A stretch of 64,000 nt of DNA from contig NZ_CP054839.1 of NCBI RefSeq assembly GCF_018141105.1, positions 4,402,001 through 4,466,000 on the forward strand. The letters are read 5' to 3'. Below the pieces are notes generated by a model. That model had not been told where the DNA came from. It did no database searches and was given only the letters and a program-made list of their open reading frames with translations. Position numbers and translations under genes: made by a program. Position 1 is the stretch's first letter; each line of letters starts with the position of its first letter. Positions 9,991-18,389 of this stretch are shown here, piece by piece. Source of the stretch: Saccharopolyspora erythraea. GTDB lineage: Bacteria > Actinomycetota > Actinomycetes > Mycobacteriales > Pseudonocardiaceae.

Positions 9991-11577
9991 TCAGCCGACG
10001 AACCGGACCCAGTCGAGGTTCATGAGCCCGCCCTCCTGCTCGGAGGAGAAGACGAGGTAGACGTCGTGCACGCCGGACAGCGGCTGGATCTCGACCGGCA
10101 CCGACTTCCAGGCACCGCCGGACGGGGTCACGTTGATCTTGGCGACCGGTGGCGCGTTGTAGTCGTCGACCCTGATCTCGATCTTGGCCTTCGCGCCGTC
10201 GGAGGTCCACGACGCCAGCCGCGCCGAGACCTCCCTGGCCGGCGAGCTGCCGAAGTAGACGTCGTCGAAGCGCAGCCAGTCCCCGTCCCCGACGGAGCCG
10301 ACGTACCGACCGGTGCTCGGGTCGCGCGCCGCGGCGACGGGCAGTGTGCGCGACTGCGCGGAGCTCGCCTCGGCCTCCAGCCCGGCGTAGGGATCGGACG
10401 GATCTCCGGCCTCGGGGACCGAGTCCGGCTCGTCGGGCACCGCGGGCTGGCCCGGCTGGCCGTTGCCGGTAGGGAACCCGGGCGCCCCGGAACGCCCGTG
10501 GAGGAAGCCCGCCCCTGCTGCCGCGACCACGAGCACGACGGCCAGCGCGCCGAGCGCGGCGGCCACCCACGGCCGCATCCGGCGCGAGTGCTCCTGCGGG
10601 ACGGTCGTCGCGGTGGCGCTCGGGGAGGTCGGTTCGGACGAGCCCGGCGGCTGCTCCGCGGAGCCCGGCTGGGCCGTCAGCGTGCGCAGGGCGGGCGCCG
10701 CGGGGTCCAGGACGGCGTCGAAGGGAGCTTCCCCCGCATCGCGCGCCAGGCCCGTCAGCCGGCGGCGGACCTCGTGCAGCGGCATCCGCCGAGCCGGGTC
10801 CTTGACCATCAGCCCGCTCAGCACCTCGCCGACCGGCCCGCTCAGCTGGTGCTGCGGAACCGGGCCGTGGATGATCGCGCTGAGGGTGATCAGCGGGTCG
10901 CTGTCGCTCTCGTAGGGCAGCCGCCCGTGCGCCGCGGCGTAGAGCGTCGCGCCCAGGCTCCACAGGTCGGACGCCGGGTCGGGCGTCTCGCCCCGGGCGA
11001 TCTCCGGCGCGACGTAGGCCGGTGTCCCGAGCACGGTCCCGGTGCGGGTCAGCGTCGACTCGGCGGCGTTGCGCGAGATGCCGAAGTCGCCGAGCTTGAC
11101 CTGCCCGTGCTTGCCCAGCAGCACGTTTCCGGGCTTGACGTCGCGGTGGACGATGCCGACGCGGTGGGCCGCCTGCAACGCCGCCGCGACCCCGTCCACG
11201 AACACCGCGAGCTGCTCGTGGCTCAGCCGGGTGCGTTTGAGCACGCTCGACAGGCTCTCCGCGGGCACCAGCTCCATCACCACGAACGGCCCGCCCGCGT
11301 CGTCGGCGACGTCGTAGAGCATCACGACGTTGGGATGGGTCACCACGGCCAGCGAGCGGGCCTCGCGCAGCGCCCGCTCGCGGAACTCGGCCGCCTCCTC
11401 CTCCGGCACCCGCGGGGAGAGCCGGACTTCCTTGACGGCCACCGGGCGGTGCAGGAGCACGTCGGTTCCCGCCCACACCGCGCCCATCGCGCCGGTGCCG
11501 ATCTTGGAGTCCATCCGGTATCGACCGGCGATCGTCCGGATGCCGCCGGTGGACGTGAGGTCATTCGGGACGAACAC
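9991..11577 (-). CDS. Receptor Ser/Thr protein kinase with extracellular CBM6-like domain
   Basis: Transmembrane PASTA-less Ser/Thr kinase of 528 residues from this start. The kinase domain (about 18-285) has the glycine loop IGTGAMGAVW, the catalytic Lys49 in VAVKEV, HRDVKPGN near 145, DFGISR, and an activation loop with threonines before GTPAYVAPE. A Ser/Pro-rich linker is followed by one membrane helix (about 336-358). The outside part ends with a jelly-roll-like domain (about 390-528): GLEAEASS, DGDWLRFDDVYF, and NLDWVRF at the end, resembling CBM6 carbohydrate-binding modules. I prefer GTG at 11577 because a terminator lies at 11657-11689; GTG at 11649 would add 24 residues. It could sense cell-wall or environmental glycans. 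Confidence 0.9.
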   Translation of the reverse strand: MFVPNDLTSTGGIRTIAGRYRMDSKIGTGAMGAVWAGTDVLLHRPVAVKEVRLSPRVPEEEAAEFRERALREARSLAVVTHPNVVMLYDVADDAGGPFVVMELVPAESLSSVLKRTRLSHEQLAVFVDGVAAALQAAHRVGIVHRDVKPGNVLLGKHGQVKLGDFGISRNAAESTLTRTGTVLGTPAYVAPEIARGETPDPASDLWSLGATLYAAAHGRLPYESDSDPLITLSAIIHGPVPQHQLSGPVGEVLSGLMVKDPARRMPLHEVRRRLTGLARDAGEAPFDAVLDPAAPALRTLTAQPGSAEQPPGSSEPTSPSATATTVPQEHSRRMRPWVAAALGALAVVLVVAAAGAGFLHGRSGAPGFPTGNGQPGQPAVPDEPDSVPEAGDPSDPYAGLEAEASSAQSRTLPVAAARDPSTGRYVGSVGDGDWLRFDDVYFGSSPAREVSARLASWTSDGAKAKIEIRVDDYNAPPVAKINVTPSGGAWKSVPVEIQPLSGVHDVYLVFSSEQEGGLMNLDWVRFVG

Positions 11578-11656
11578 CGGCCGATCATCTCTTACGACAC
11601 ACCGTCGCGTGAAATCCTCCGCCGATCGGACGGATTGTGATGCCGACACGTGACAG

Positions 11657-11689
11657 CCCGCTCCCGCCGGCGGTCGCGGCGGGAGCGGG
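11657..11689 (-). terminator. Hairpin terminator of the CNNM gene pair
   Basis: Perfect 13-bp inverted repeat (11657-11669 and 11677-11689, 7-base loop), six bases past the stop of the CNNM gene ending at 11695. It separates that operon from the kinase gene downstream on the same strand. Confidence 0.7.
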
Positions 11690-11694
11690 ACGGG

Positions 11695-12744
11695 TCACCC
11701 GGCGGTGCGGACGTGGGTACCGTCGCGGACGGTGCCGACGTACTCCTCGACCAGGTCCTCCAGTGCCACCACACCCAGCGGCTCGCCCGTGGCGTCCACG
11801 GCGGTCGCCAGGTGGCTGCCGGCACGGCGCAGCCAGGTCAGCGCCTCGTCGAGCCGGGCGTCGGCCGGGACCGTCGGCAGCCGGCGCACGCGGACCGGGT
11901 CGACCGGGGTCGACGGGTCCTCGCCCGCCTTGTCGAGCACGTCCTTTATGTGCAGGTAGCCCAGCAGGGTCCCGTCCTGGCCGCGGACCGGGAAGCGGGA
12001 GAAGCCGGTCGTCGACACCGCGCGCTCCACGTCGCCCAGGGTGAAGTCGCCGGGGAGCGTGGTCAGCTCGTCCAGCGGCACCAGCACGTCGCGCACGACG
12101 TGCTCCACAGAGGACAGCGTCTGGGCGAGCCTGCGGTGCTCGGCCTGCTCCAGCAGGCCCTCGCGCCGGGACTCCACCAGCAGCTCGGCCAGTTCGGTCG
12201 AGGTGTAGGCGGTCTCCAGTTCTTCCTTGGGCTCGACCTTGAGCAGCCGCAGCACCGCGTTGGCCATCATGTTGAACAGCGCGATGAGCGGGCGTGCGAG
12301 CTTGACGAAGCCCACCAGGAACGGCACCAGCCACAGCGCCAGCCGCTCCGGGTCGGCGATCGCGAGGTTCTTGGGAACCATCTCGCCGATCAGCACGTGC
12401 AGCACCACCACGATCGCCAGGGCGATGGTGAACGCCACGGCGTGCAGCACCGGGCCCGGGATCTGCAACGGCGCGACCAGCACCTCCAGCCGGTGCGCCA
12501 CCGCGGGCTCGCCCAGCCGTCCCAGGCCCAGCGAGCACAGCGTGATGCCGAGCTGGGCGCTGGTGAGCATCAGCGAGCCCTCCTGGCTCGCCCGGATGAC
12601 GGTCCTGGCGCGTGCGACGCCCTGGTCGACCAGCGCTTCGAGCCGGTCTCGCCGCGAGGACAGCAGCGAGAACTCCGCGCCGACGAACAACGCGTTGAGC
12701 AGCAGCAGCGCGATGCCGAGGAAGATGGCAAGCGAGTCGCTCAC
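11695..12744 (-). CDS. CNNM/CBS-domain membrane protein (hemolysin C family)
   Basis: Protein of 349 residues of the CNNM (DUF21) plus CBS-pair family, linked to Mg2+/Co2+ efflux or homeostasis. The DUF21 membrane domain covers about 1-185, with AEFSLLSSRRDRLEAL and IGEMVPKNLAIADPERLAL; two CBS motifs follow at about 205-340 (RDVLVPLDEL, TGFSRFPV, LGVVALEDLVEEYVG). It lacks the C-terminal CorC_HlyC domain that its upstream neighbour has, so it is the short version. GTG at 12744 overlaps the stop of the upstream paralogue (GTGA), so the two are translationally coupled. Confidence 0.9.
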   Translation of the reverse strand: MSDSLAIFLGIALLLLNALFVGAEFSLLSSRRDRLEALVDQGVARARTVIRASQEGSLMLTSAQLGITLCSLGLGRLGEPAVAHRLEVLVAPLQIPGPVLHAVAFTIALAIVVVLHVLIGEMVPKNLAIADPERLALWLVPFLVGFVKLARPLIALFNMMANAVLRLLKVEPKEELETAYTSTELAELLVESRREGLLEQAEHRRLAQTLSSVEHVVRDVLVPLDELTTLPGDFTLGDVERAVSTTGFSRFPVRGQDGTLLGYLHIKDVLDKAGEDPSTPVDPVRVRRLPTVPADARLDEALTWLRRAGSHLATAVDATGEPLGVVALEDLVEEYVGTVRDGTHVRTAG

Positions 12745-14075
12745 CGGGACACCTCCTCGTGCTCGGCGACCCGGCGGGTCAAGCGCAACTCGGCGACGCG
12801 GTGCCGGTCCATGCGGGTCACCACCAGCTCCCAGTGGCCCTGCTCGACCTGCTCACCCGTCCTGGGGATCCGGCCGAGCTCGGCCAGCACCAGGCCGGCC
12901 ACGGTCTCGTAGTCGCCCTCGGGCATCGCGAAGCCGGTGGCGTCGGCGAGCTCGTCGGCGCGCAGCAGGCCCGAGATGATCCAGGAGTCGCGCGCCAGCG
13001 GCCGCACGGCCGCGGCCTCGCGTCCGTCGTGCTCGTCGCGGACGTCGCCGATGATCTCCTCCACGACGTCTTCCAGCGTCACGATCCCGGCCGTCCCGCC
13101 GTACTCGTCGACCACCAGCGCGAGCTGCAGGCCGGAGCCGCGCAGCCGGTTCAGCAGCGAGTCGCCGTCGAGGGTTTCCGGCACGGTCGGCACCGGGCGC
13201 GACAGCGACCCGACGCGCGTGGTGTCGCGCTGGTCGGCCGGGACGCCGAACGCCTGCTTGACGTGCACGACGCCGTGCACGTCGTCGAGGTCGCCACCGT
13301 GCACCGGGAACCGCGAGAAACCGGTGCGCCGCGCGAGCTGGAGCAGGTCCAGGACGGTGGCGTCGGCCGACAGCGACTCCACCCGCATCCGCGGGGTCAT
13401 CAGCTCGTCGGCGGTGCGGTCGCCGAAGCGCAGCGACTTGTCCATCAGCTCGGCGGTCGCCTCGTCGAGCGTGCCGTGCTCGGCGCTGGAGCGCACGATC
13501 GAGCCGAGCTCGTCGGGGGAGCGCGCCGAGCGCAGCTCCTCCTGCGGTTCCACGCCGAAGCGCCGCACCACCCAGTTCGCGCTGTTGTTCATCGCGTCGA
13601 TCAGCCAGCGGAAGACCTGCGAGAAACCCGCGTGGTAGCCGGAGACCGCGCGCGCGGTGGCCAGCGGCCGGGCGATGGCCAGGTTCTTGGGCACCATCTC
13701 GCCGAAGACCATCGACAGCGTCGTGGCGAGCAGGATCGCCAGCGCCAGCGAGAGCGCGCCCGCGGCCGTGTCGGGCACGCCGAGCGCGGTGAAGCCTGGG
13801 CGCAGCAGCTCACCGATCAGCGGCTCGGCGACGTAACCGGTCACCAGCGTGGTCAGGGTGATTGCGACCTGGGCGCCGGAGAGCTGGAACGACAGCGTGC
13901 GGTGCGCCCGCTGGACGCTCTGGGCGCGCCGGTCGCCGACCTGCGCGACGTGCGCGTCGACCGTGCTGCGTTCCAGGGATGTCAGGGAGAACTCGGCGGC
14001 GACGGCGAGGCCGGTGCCGAGCGTGAGCAACGCCACGAACAGAAGGCCGAGGGCCGACAGCAGGATCTCCATCAC
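12741..14075 (-). CDS. CNNM/CBS/CorC-HlyC membrane protein (hemolysin family)
   Basis: Protein of 444 residues with the full architecture of the family: DUF21 membrane domain (about 1-200; VAAEFSLTSLERSTVDAH, FGEMVPKNLAIARPLATA), a CBS pair (about 215-340; DELMTPRMRVESL, TGFSRFPVHGG, TAGIVTLEDVVEEIIG) and a C-terminal CorC_HlyC domain with ADELADATG and GDYETVAGLVL. These proteins are associated with divalent cation transport; the hemolysin name is historical. It is the first gene of a two-gene operon with the shorter paralogue. The two probably form hetero-oligomers, which is an inference from coupling only. Confidence 0.92.
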   Translation of the reverse strand: MMEILLSALGLLFVALLTLGTGLAVAAEFSLTSLERSTVDAHVAQVGDRRAQSVQRAHRTLSFQLSGAQVAITLTTLVTGYVAEPLIGELLRPGFTALGVPDTAAGALSLALAILLATTLSMVFGEMVPKNLAIARPLATARAVSGYHAGFSQVFRWLIDAMNNSANWVVRRFGVEPQEELRSARSPDELGSIVRSSAEHGTLDEATAELMDKSLRFGDRTADELMTPRMRVESLSADATVLDLLQLARRTGFSRFPVHGGDLDDVHGVVHVKQAFGVPADQRDTTRVGSLSRPVPTVPETLDGDSLLNRLRGSGLQLALVVDEYGGTAGIVTLEDVVEEIIGDVRDEHDGREAAAVRPLARDSWIISGLLRADELADATGFAMPEGDYETVAGLVLAELGRIPRTGEQVEQGHWELVVTRMDRHRVAELRLTRRVAEHEEVSR

Positions 14076-14255
14076 CGGCCACCTCGGAAGCGGGCGCCGG
14101 GCGCGTGTTGCGGAAAGCCGGGACTTCGTCCCGGCTCGGTACTGCCGTCAGGTGATTGTGCCTGTGGCACGGAAGAGGTCACTCCTCAACAGAAAGCGAA
14201 AAATACGGCACGAGTATATCCCGGTCGGAGCAGTGCCCGGGTAACAACATCGACA

Positions 14256-14843
14256 TCACCGCCGGGCACGTCCCTGTTCGCGGGCGTCCCGCCCGAGCAT
14301 CGCCAGCAGGCGCGTCTGCTCGTCGGCCTCGCCGGGCACCGGTAGCGGCGGGTCGAAGATGCCGATGTCCTGCCAGGACGCGACCTGTGGCTCGAACACC
14401 GTGCGAACCACCGCGACGAGGTCGGGGTCCAGGCGGGTGTCAGCACCGACTCCACAGGCGAGGTCCCAGGCGTGTACGGCCAGGTCCAGGGTCATCTGCC
14501 AGCCGTAGTCCTCGGCCGGGATCACCCCGCCGGTCACGTGCACCTCACCCGTCGCCGCGGCCGGCCGGTCCCACGCCCGCCGCGCCTCCGTGCTGGCCTC
14601 GGTCCAAGCCCGCTTCGGGTCGGTGCCGAGCACGTCCCCGTCGAACCGGTCCCCGACCTCCTCGAGCGTGGCGCCGTCGAGCAGTCGCGGTGCCCACAGC
14701 TGCTCGGACACCAGGTGCTGCACCAGATCGCGCACGGACCATTGCGCGCACGGTGTGCCGTTGTCCCACTGGTCGTCGCGAATCGCGCGGACTCGGGTGT
14801 CGAACTCGGTCATCGCCCTTCTGTGGGCGTGCAGCAGTCGCAT
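14256..14843 (-). CDS. TIGR03086 family metal-binding protein (DinB/mycothiol-isomerase fold)
   Basis: Protein of 195 residues similar to the N-terminal domain of mycothiol-dependent maleylpyruvate isomerases. Typical segments are WSVRDLVQHLVSEQLW, which supplies the first metal-binding histidine, and LDLAVHAWDLACG with the last one; the middle glutamate is probably in EARRAWDR or nearby. Members are four-helix DinB-fold proteins that may use mycothiol as cofactor, but this subfamily is uncharacterised. ATG at 14843 (MRLLHAHRRAM) is preferred over upstream codons because the conserved fold starts there. A 14-bp palindrome lies just upstream. Confidence 0.8.
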   Translation of the reverse strand: MRLLHAHRRAMTEFDTRVRAIRDDQWDNGTPCAQWSVRDLVQHLVSEQLWAPRLLDGATLEEVGDRFDGDVLGTDPKRAWTEASTEARRAWDRPAAATGEVHVTGGVIPAEDYGWQMTLDLAVHAWDLACGVGADTRLDPDLVAVVRTVFEPQVASWQDIGIFDPPLPVPGEADEQTRLLAMLGRDAREQGRARR

Positions 14844-14870
14844 GCGTCCATCGTGGCTCGGAAGGCGGAT

Positions 14871-14884
14871 GTGAGCATGCTCAC
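14871..14884. promoter_or_regulatory. Palindrome GTGAGCATGCTCAC, candidate operator
   Basis: Perfect 14-bp palindrome located 28-41 bases upstream of the TIGR03086 gene start (minus strand). Its position suits a repressor site over the promoter or 5' leader. No candidate regulator gene is adjacent. Confidence 0.45.
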
Positions 14885-15088
14885 GCACTATTGGCCCAAG
14901 AGTTGAACTGGGGGCGGAAGGCCTGGTCACGCGGTTGGTGTGACCGGCATCTCCGCAGGTCGCCGCTGGTGGCGGAATTCGCCAGGGGCGCCTTTGCGAC
15001 TGGTGGCCCAGACCACCGCACGAGGGCGTAGCCTGCCGCAGAGTTGGCGGCTACCGCCGCGTAAAGATACGTACGAGAGGACGTGATC

Positions 15089-16570
15089 GTGAGTTCAACG
15101 GCCACGGTTGCGGACGCGCCGCAGCGGGGCTTCTTCGGGCACCCCCGCGGACTGTCCACGCTGTTCTTCACCGAGATGTGGGAACGCTTCTCCTACTACG
15201 GGATGCGCGCCATCCTGGGGTACTACCTGTACACCGCCGTCGCCGAAGGCGGACTCGGCATCCCCGAGTCCACGGCGCTCTCGGTCGTGGGTGTCTACGG
15301 TGCCTCGGTCTACATGAGCGGCGTCTTCGGCGGCTGGTTCGCCGACCGGATCATCGGCGCCCAGTGGGCGGTGTTCTACGGCGGGCTCGTCATCATGCTG
15401 GGCCACATCAGCCTGGCCCTGCCCGGCGGTGTGGCCACAGTGGTCGGCGGCCTCGTGCTGCTGGTGATCGGCACCGGCCTGCTCAAGCCGAACATCTCCG
15501 GCATGCTGGGCAGCCTCTACGGCGAGCACGACACCCGCCGCGACGCCGGGTTCTCGATCTTCTACATGGGCATCAACATCGGCGGTTTCCTGGCCCCGCT
15601 GGTGTGCGGCTGGCTCGGCGAGAAGGTCAACTGGCATCTCGGTTTCGGCGCGGCCGCGGTCGGCATGGCGCTGGGCCTGATCCAGTACGTCATCGGCCGC
15701 AAGAACCTCGGCACCGCCGGTCTCAAACCGGTCAACCCGCTGCCCGCCGAGCACAAGGGCCGCGTGCTCGGCCGTGCCGTCGCCATCGCCGTGCTGGTGG
15801 TCGGCGGGATCGCGGCGCTGGGATTCGGCGGGGTGATCGGGCTCGACGGCATGGTGAACCTGATCAGCCTGCTCTCGGCGGTGCTGCCGGTCGTCTACTT
15901 CGCGGTGATGCTCAGCAGCAAGCAGATCACCAGGATCGAGCGGGACCGGCTGGTCGCCTACATCCCGCTGTTCCTGGCGACCGCGCTGTTCTTCCTGCTC
16001 TTCGAGCAGCAGCCGAACACGCTGGCCAACCTCGCCGAGGCCGACACCCAGCTCGGTGTCCTCGGCTACGAGATCCCGGCGTCGTGGTTCCAGTCGATCA
16101 ACTCGCTGGCGATCATCGTGCTGGCACCGGTGTTCGCGGCGCTGTGGATCAAGCTCGGTGAGCGGCAGCCGTCGACCCCGCAGAAGTTCGTGGGCGGCCT
16201 GCTGTTCGTGGGTCTGGCGTTCCTGTGGGTCGTGCTCTCCAAGAGCGCGGCGGGCGACGACGGCAAGCACATGGCGCTGATGCTCGCGACGGTCTTCGTG
16301 ATCATGACCATCGGTGAGCTGATGCTCTCGCCCGTCGGGCTCTCGGCCTCCACGAAGCTGGCCCCGAAGGTGTTCGCCTCGCAGACGCTGGGCCTGTACT
16401 TCCTCGCCCCCGCGATGGGGCAGGGGCTCGGGGCGCAGGTCGTGAAGCTGTACTCGGTGCAGAACCAGCAGCTCTACTTCGGGATCGTGGGCCTGGCGAC
16501 CATCGGCTGCGCGGTGCTGCTCGCCCTGGGTGCCAAGAGCATCAAGAAGTACATGCACGGCGTGAACTGA
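15089..16570 (+). CDS. POT/PTR family proton-dependent oligopeptide transporter
   Basis: Major-facilitator peptide symporter of 493 residues importing di- and tripeptides with protons. The family motifs are present: FFTEMWERFSYYGMRAIL in the first helix region (the ExxER-type motif), GTGLLKPNISGMLG, and FSIFYMGINIGGFLAP, the PTR2 signature. About 12-14 membrane helices run through the sequence. GTG at 15089 has GAGAGG 8 bases upstream; GTG at 15083 would leave only 2 bases. A strong terminator follows. The adjacent convergent gene encodes a secreted aminopeptidase-like hydrolase, so the two could serve extracellular peptide use. Confidence 0.93.
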   Translation: MSSTATVADAPQRGFFGHPRGLSTLFFTEMWERFSYYGMRAILGYYLYTAVAEGGLGIPESTALSVVGVYGASVYMSGVFGGWFADRIIGAQWAVFYGGLVIMLGHISLALPGGVATVVGGLVLLVIGTGLLKPNISGMLGSLYGEHDTRRDAGFSIFYMGINIGGFLAPLVCGWLGEKVNWHLGFGAAAVGMALGLIQYVIGRKNLGTAGLKPVNPLPAEHKGRVLGRAVAIAVLVVGGIAALGFGGVIGLDGMVNLISLLSAVLPVVYFAVMLSSKQITRIERDRLVAYIPLFLATALFFLLFEQQPNTLANLAEADTQLGVLGYEIPASWFQSINSLAIIVLAPVFAALWIKLGERQPSTPQKFVGGLLFVGLAFLWVVLSKSAAGDDGKHMALMLATVFVIMTIGELMLSPVGLSASTKLAPKVFASQTLGLYFLAPAMGQGLGAQVVKLYSVQNQQLYFGIVGLATIGCAVLLALGAKSIKKYMHGVN

Positions 16571-16579
16571 CGCGTCACA

Positions 16580-16623
16580 AGCGCGAAGCCGGTCCCGGAC
16601 TTTGCCGGGACCGGCTTCGCGCT
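16580..16623 (+). terminator. Strong hairpin terminator after the POT gene
   Basis: Perfect 19-bp inverted repeat (16580-16598 and 16605-16623) with loop ACTTTG, starting nine bases after the stop codon. It is one of the longest perfect stems in the window. Confidence 0.85.
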
Positions 16624-16646
16624 GTCATGGGCCAGGTTCTGTTTCA

Positions 16647-16665
16647 CAAGCGGCGGAGCCGCTTG
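16647..16665 (-). terminator. Hairpin after the secreted hydrolase gene
   Basis: CAAGCGGC-GGA-GCCGCTTG, an 8-bp stem 45 bases past the stop codon of the minus-strand hydrolase gene, placed to end its transcript. Confidence 0.45.
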
Positions 16666-16710
16666 CGGTGTGGGACTCGACCCACTACGCAAGCCACATC
16701 TGAACACTTC

Positions 16711-18219
16711 CTAGCGCAGGCGGGCGGCCTTCGGCTCCGGCTGCGGCTTGGTCGGGTCCGGCAGCGGGTGGCCGGGAACGCTGACGTCGTCGGCGGGAAC
16801 CGTCCCGTGCACGAGGTAGTCCACCCCGATCCGGTCGGCTTCGGCGTTGCTGCCCAGAGCGAACACCCCGTGCCCGCCTGCGTCCTTCTCGGTCACCATC
16901 ACCGAGGAAGGCATTGAGCGGTGCATTCGCAGCGCACCCTCGTACGGCGTGGCGACATCGCCCTCGGAGTTGAAGATCAGCACCGGGGGCAGGCCCCGTC
17001 CGGTGATGTGCAGCGGCCGCCGGCGCGGGGCGTGCCAGCTCGCGCAGGGCGCGACGGTCCAGGAGTTGTACCAGGCGGCGAACGGGTGCTCGCGCGCGAT
17101 CGCGGCCGAGTCGCGCTCCCACTGCTCCCGCCGCGTCGGCCACGGCGCGTCCGCGCACTCCACGGCGTTGTAGATGGCGTTGCTGTTCTCGGCGGCCTCG
17201 TCCTTGGGCAGGACGCGCCCGACGAGCTCCCGGTCGTCGTTGTGGTGGCGCATGGCGCTGAACCCGTGCGCCAGGCCGGTCCAGCCGTGCTCGCCGTAGA
17301 GCGCGTCGAATGTCATGCCGATGAACTCCGCCGGGCCGAGCGGGCCGCGCGGCTGGGCGCGCAGCCCGTGCAGGATGGCCTCCCACGCCCCGCTGACCGC
17401 GGCGCGGTCGGTGCCCAGGTGGAAGACGTGGTCGTGCTGGGCGATCCAGTCGAAGTACAGCCCCAGCCGGTGCTGCGCGGCGATGTCCTGGCTGAGGTTG
17501 TTGCGGTACCAGACCGCCGAGATGTCCGGGTTGACCGCGCTGTCCAGGACCATCCGGTCGACGTGCTGCGGGAACAGCTCGCCGTAGACCGCGCCGAGGT
17601 AGGTGCCGTAGGAGTAGCCGAGGAAGCTGATGCGCTCCTCGCCCAGGGCCTGCCTGATTCGGTCCATGTCCTTGGCGTTGGACGGTGTCGTCAGATGGGG
17701 CAGGTACTGCCCGGCGCGCTGCGCGCATCCGTCGGCGTACTCGTCGGCGCGCTGCCAGTTGAGCTCGCGGGTGTGCGGCGAATCCGGGTCCGGCAGCGGG
17801 TTCTTCCAGTACGCGGCCGGATCCACGCAGGTGATCGGGGTGCTGTGCGCGGTGTGCCGAGTGTCGAAGCCGATGATGTCGTAGTGGGCCAGCACCTCCG
17901 GTGGCAGCGACAGGGAGAGCCCGCCCGCGAAGGCGACTCCGGGGCCGCCGGGGCCGCCCGGGTTCACCAGCAGCGATCCGCGCCGGGCGGCGGGGTCGCG
18001 GGCGGGCAGCTTCGACACCGTCAGCCGCACCGTCGCGCCGTCGGGATCGTCGTGGTCGAGCGGTACGTCCAGCGGCGCGCACCGCATGTCCGGGTACGGG
18101 CGGCTGACGTCCTCCGGGCACGGCCCCCAGGCCGGCCCTTCGGCGTGCGCGACCGGGCCGGCCGCCGTGGTCGCGACCACGGCGGAACCGGCGAGGCCGA
18201 GCGCGATCGATCGTTTCAC
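16711..18219 (-). CDS. Secreted alpha/beta hydrolase, tripeptidyl aminopeptidase type
   Basis: Exported serine hydrolase of 502 residues of the SlpD/SlpE and TAP family, which removes N-terminal tripeptides. A signal peptide is visible: MKRS, a hydrophobic Ala/Gly/Val core, and cleavage near AHA-EG around residue 27. The oxyanion region reads LLVNPGGPGGPGV, the nucleophile is in GYSYGTYLG, the acid in FNSEGDVATP and the histidine in AGGHGVF, the complete triad with the TAP-like C-terminal domain. GTG start with AGGAG six bases upstream. A Pro/Lys-rich tail ends the protein. Confidence 0.9.
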   Translation of the reverse strand: MKRSIALGLAGSAVVATTAAGPVAHAEGPAWGPCPEDVSRPYPDMRCAPLDVPLDHDDPDGATVRLTVSKLPARDPAARRGSLLVNPGGPGGPGVAFAGGLSLSLPPEVLAHYDIIGFDTRHTAHSTPITCVDPAAYWKNPLPDPDSPHTRELNWQRADEYADGCAQRAGQYLPHLTTPSNAKDMDRIRQALGEERISFLGYSYGTYLGAVYGELFPQHVDRMVLDSAVNPDISAVWYRNNLSQDIAAQHRLGLYFDWIAQHDHVFHLGTDRAAVSGAWEAILHGLRAQPRGPLGPAEFIGMTFDALYGEHGWTGLAHGFSAMRHHNDDRELVGRVLPKDEAAENSNAIYNAVECADAPWPTRREQWERDSAAIAREHPFAAWYNSWTVAPCASWHAPRRRPLHITGRGLPPVLIFNSEGDVATPYEGALRMHRSMPSSVMVTEKDAGGHGVFALGSNAEADRIGVDYLVHGTVPADDVSVPGHPLPDPTKPQPEPKAARLR

Positions 18220-18249
18220 CGATCACTCCTAGCTGAACTCGCGAACTGT

Positions 18250-18265
18250 CGAAAGTGGACTTTCG
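18250..18265. promoter_or_regulatory. Inverted repeat CGAAAGT-GG-ACTTTCG upstream of the hydrolase gene
   Basis: Seven-base arms with a two-base centre, 31-46 bases upstream of the secreted hydrolase start. Candidate operator overlapping its promoter. Confidence 0.4.
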
Positions 18266-18299
18266 TCGAGCCTAGGAGGTCCGGTGCTCGTTCAAGGTG

Positions 18300-18328
18300 G
18301 TTCGCACCCGCGTGTCGGGTGCGCGAAC
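18300..18328 (-). terminator. Imperfect hairpin after the PLP decarboxylase gene
   Basis: GTTCGCACCCG pairs with CGGGTGCGCGAAC (11 bp with a two-base bulge), about 60 bases past the decarboxylase stop on the minus strand. Confidence 0.4.
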
Positions 18329-18389
18329 GAGGGAAAATGTGCTAGGCGCGGGCTTGCGGACGTCGAGAGCAGAGGCGGGCACCCGGGCG

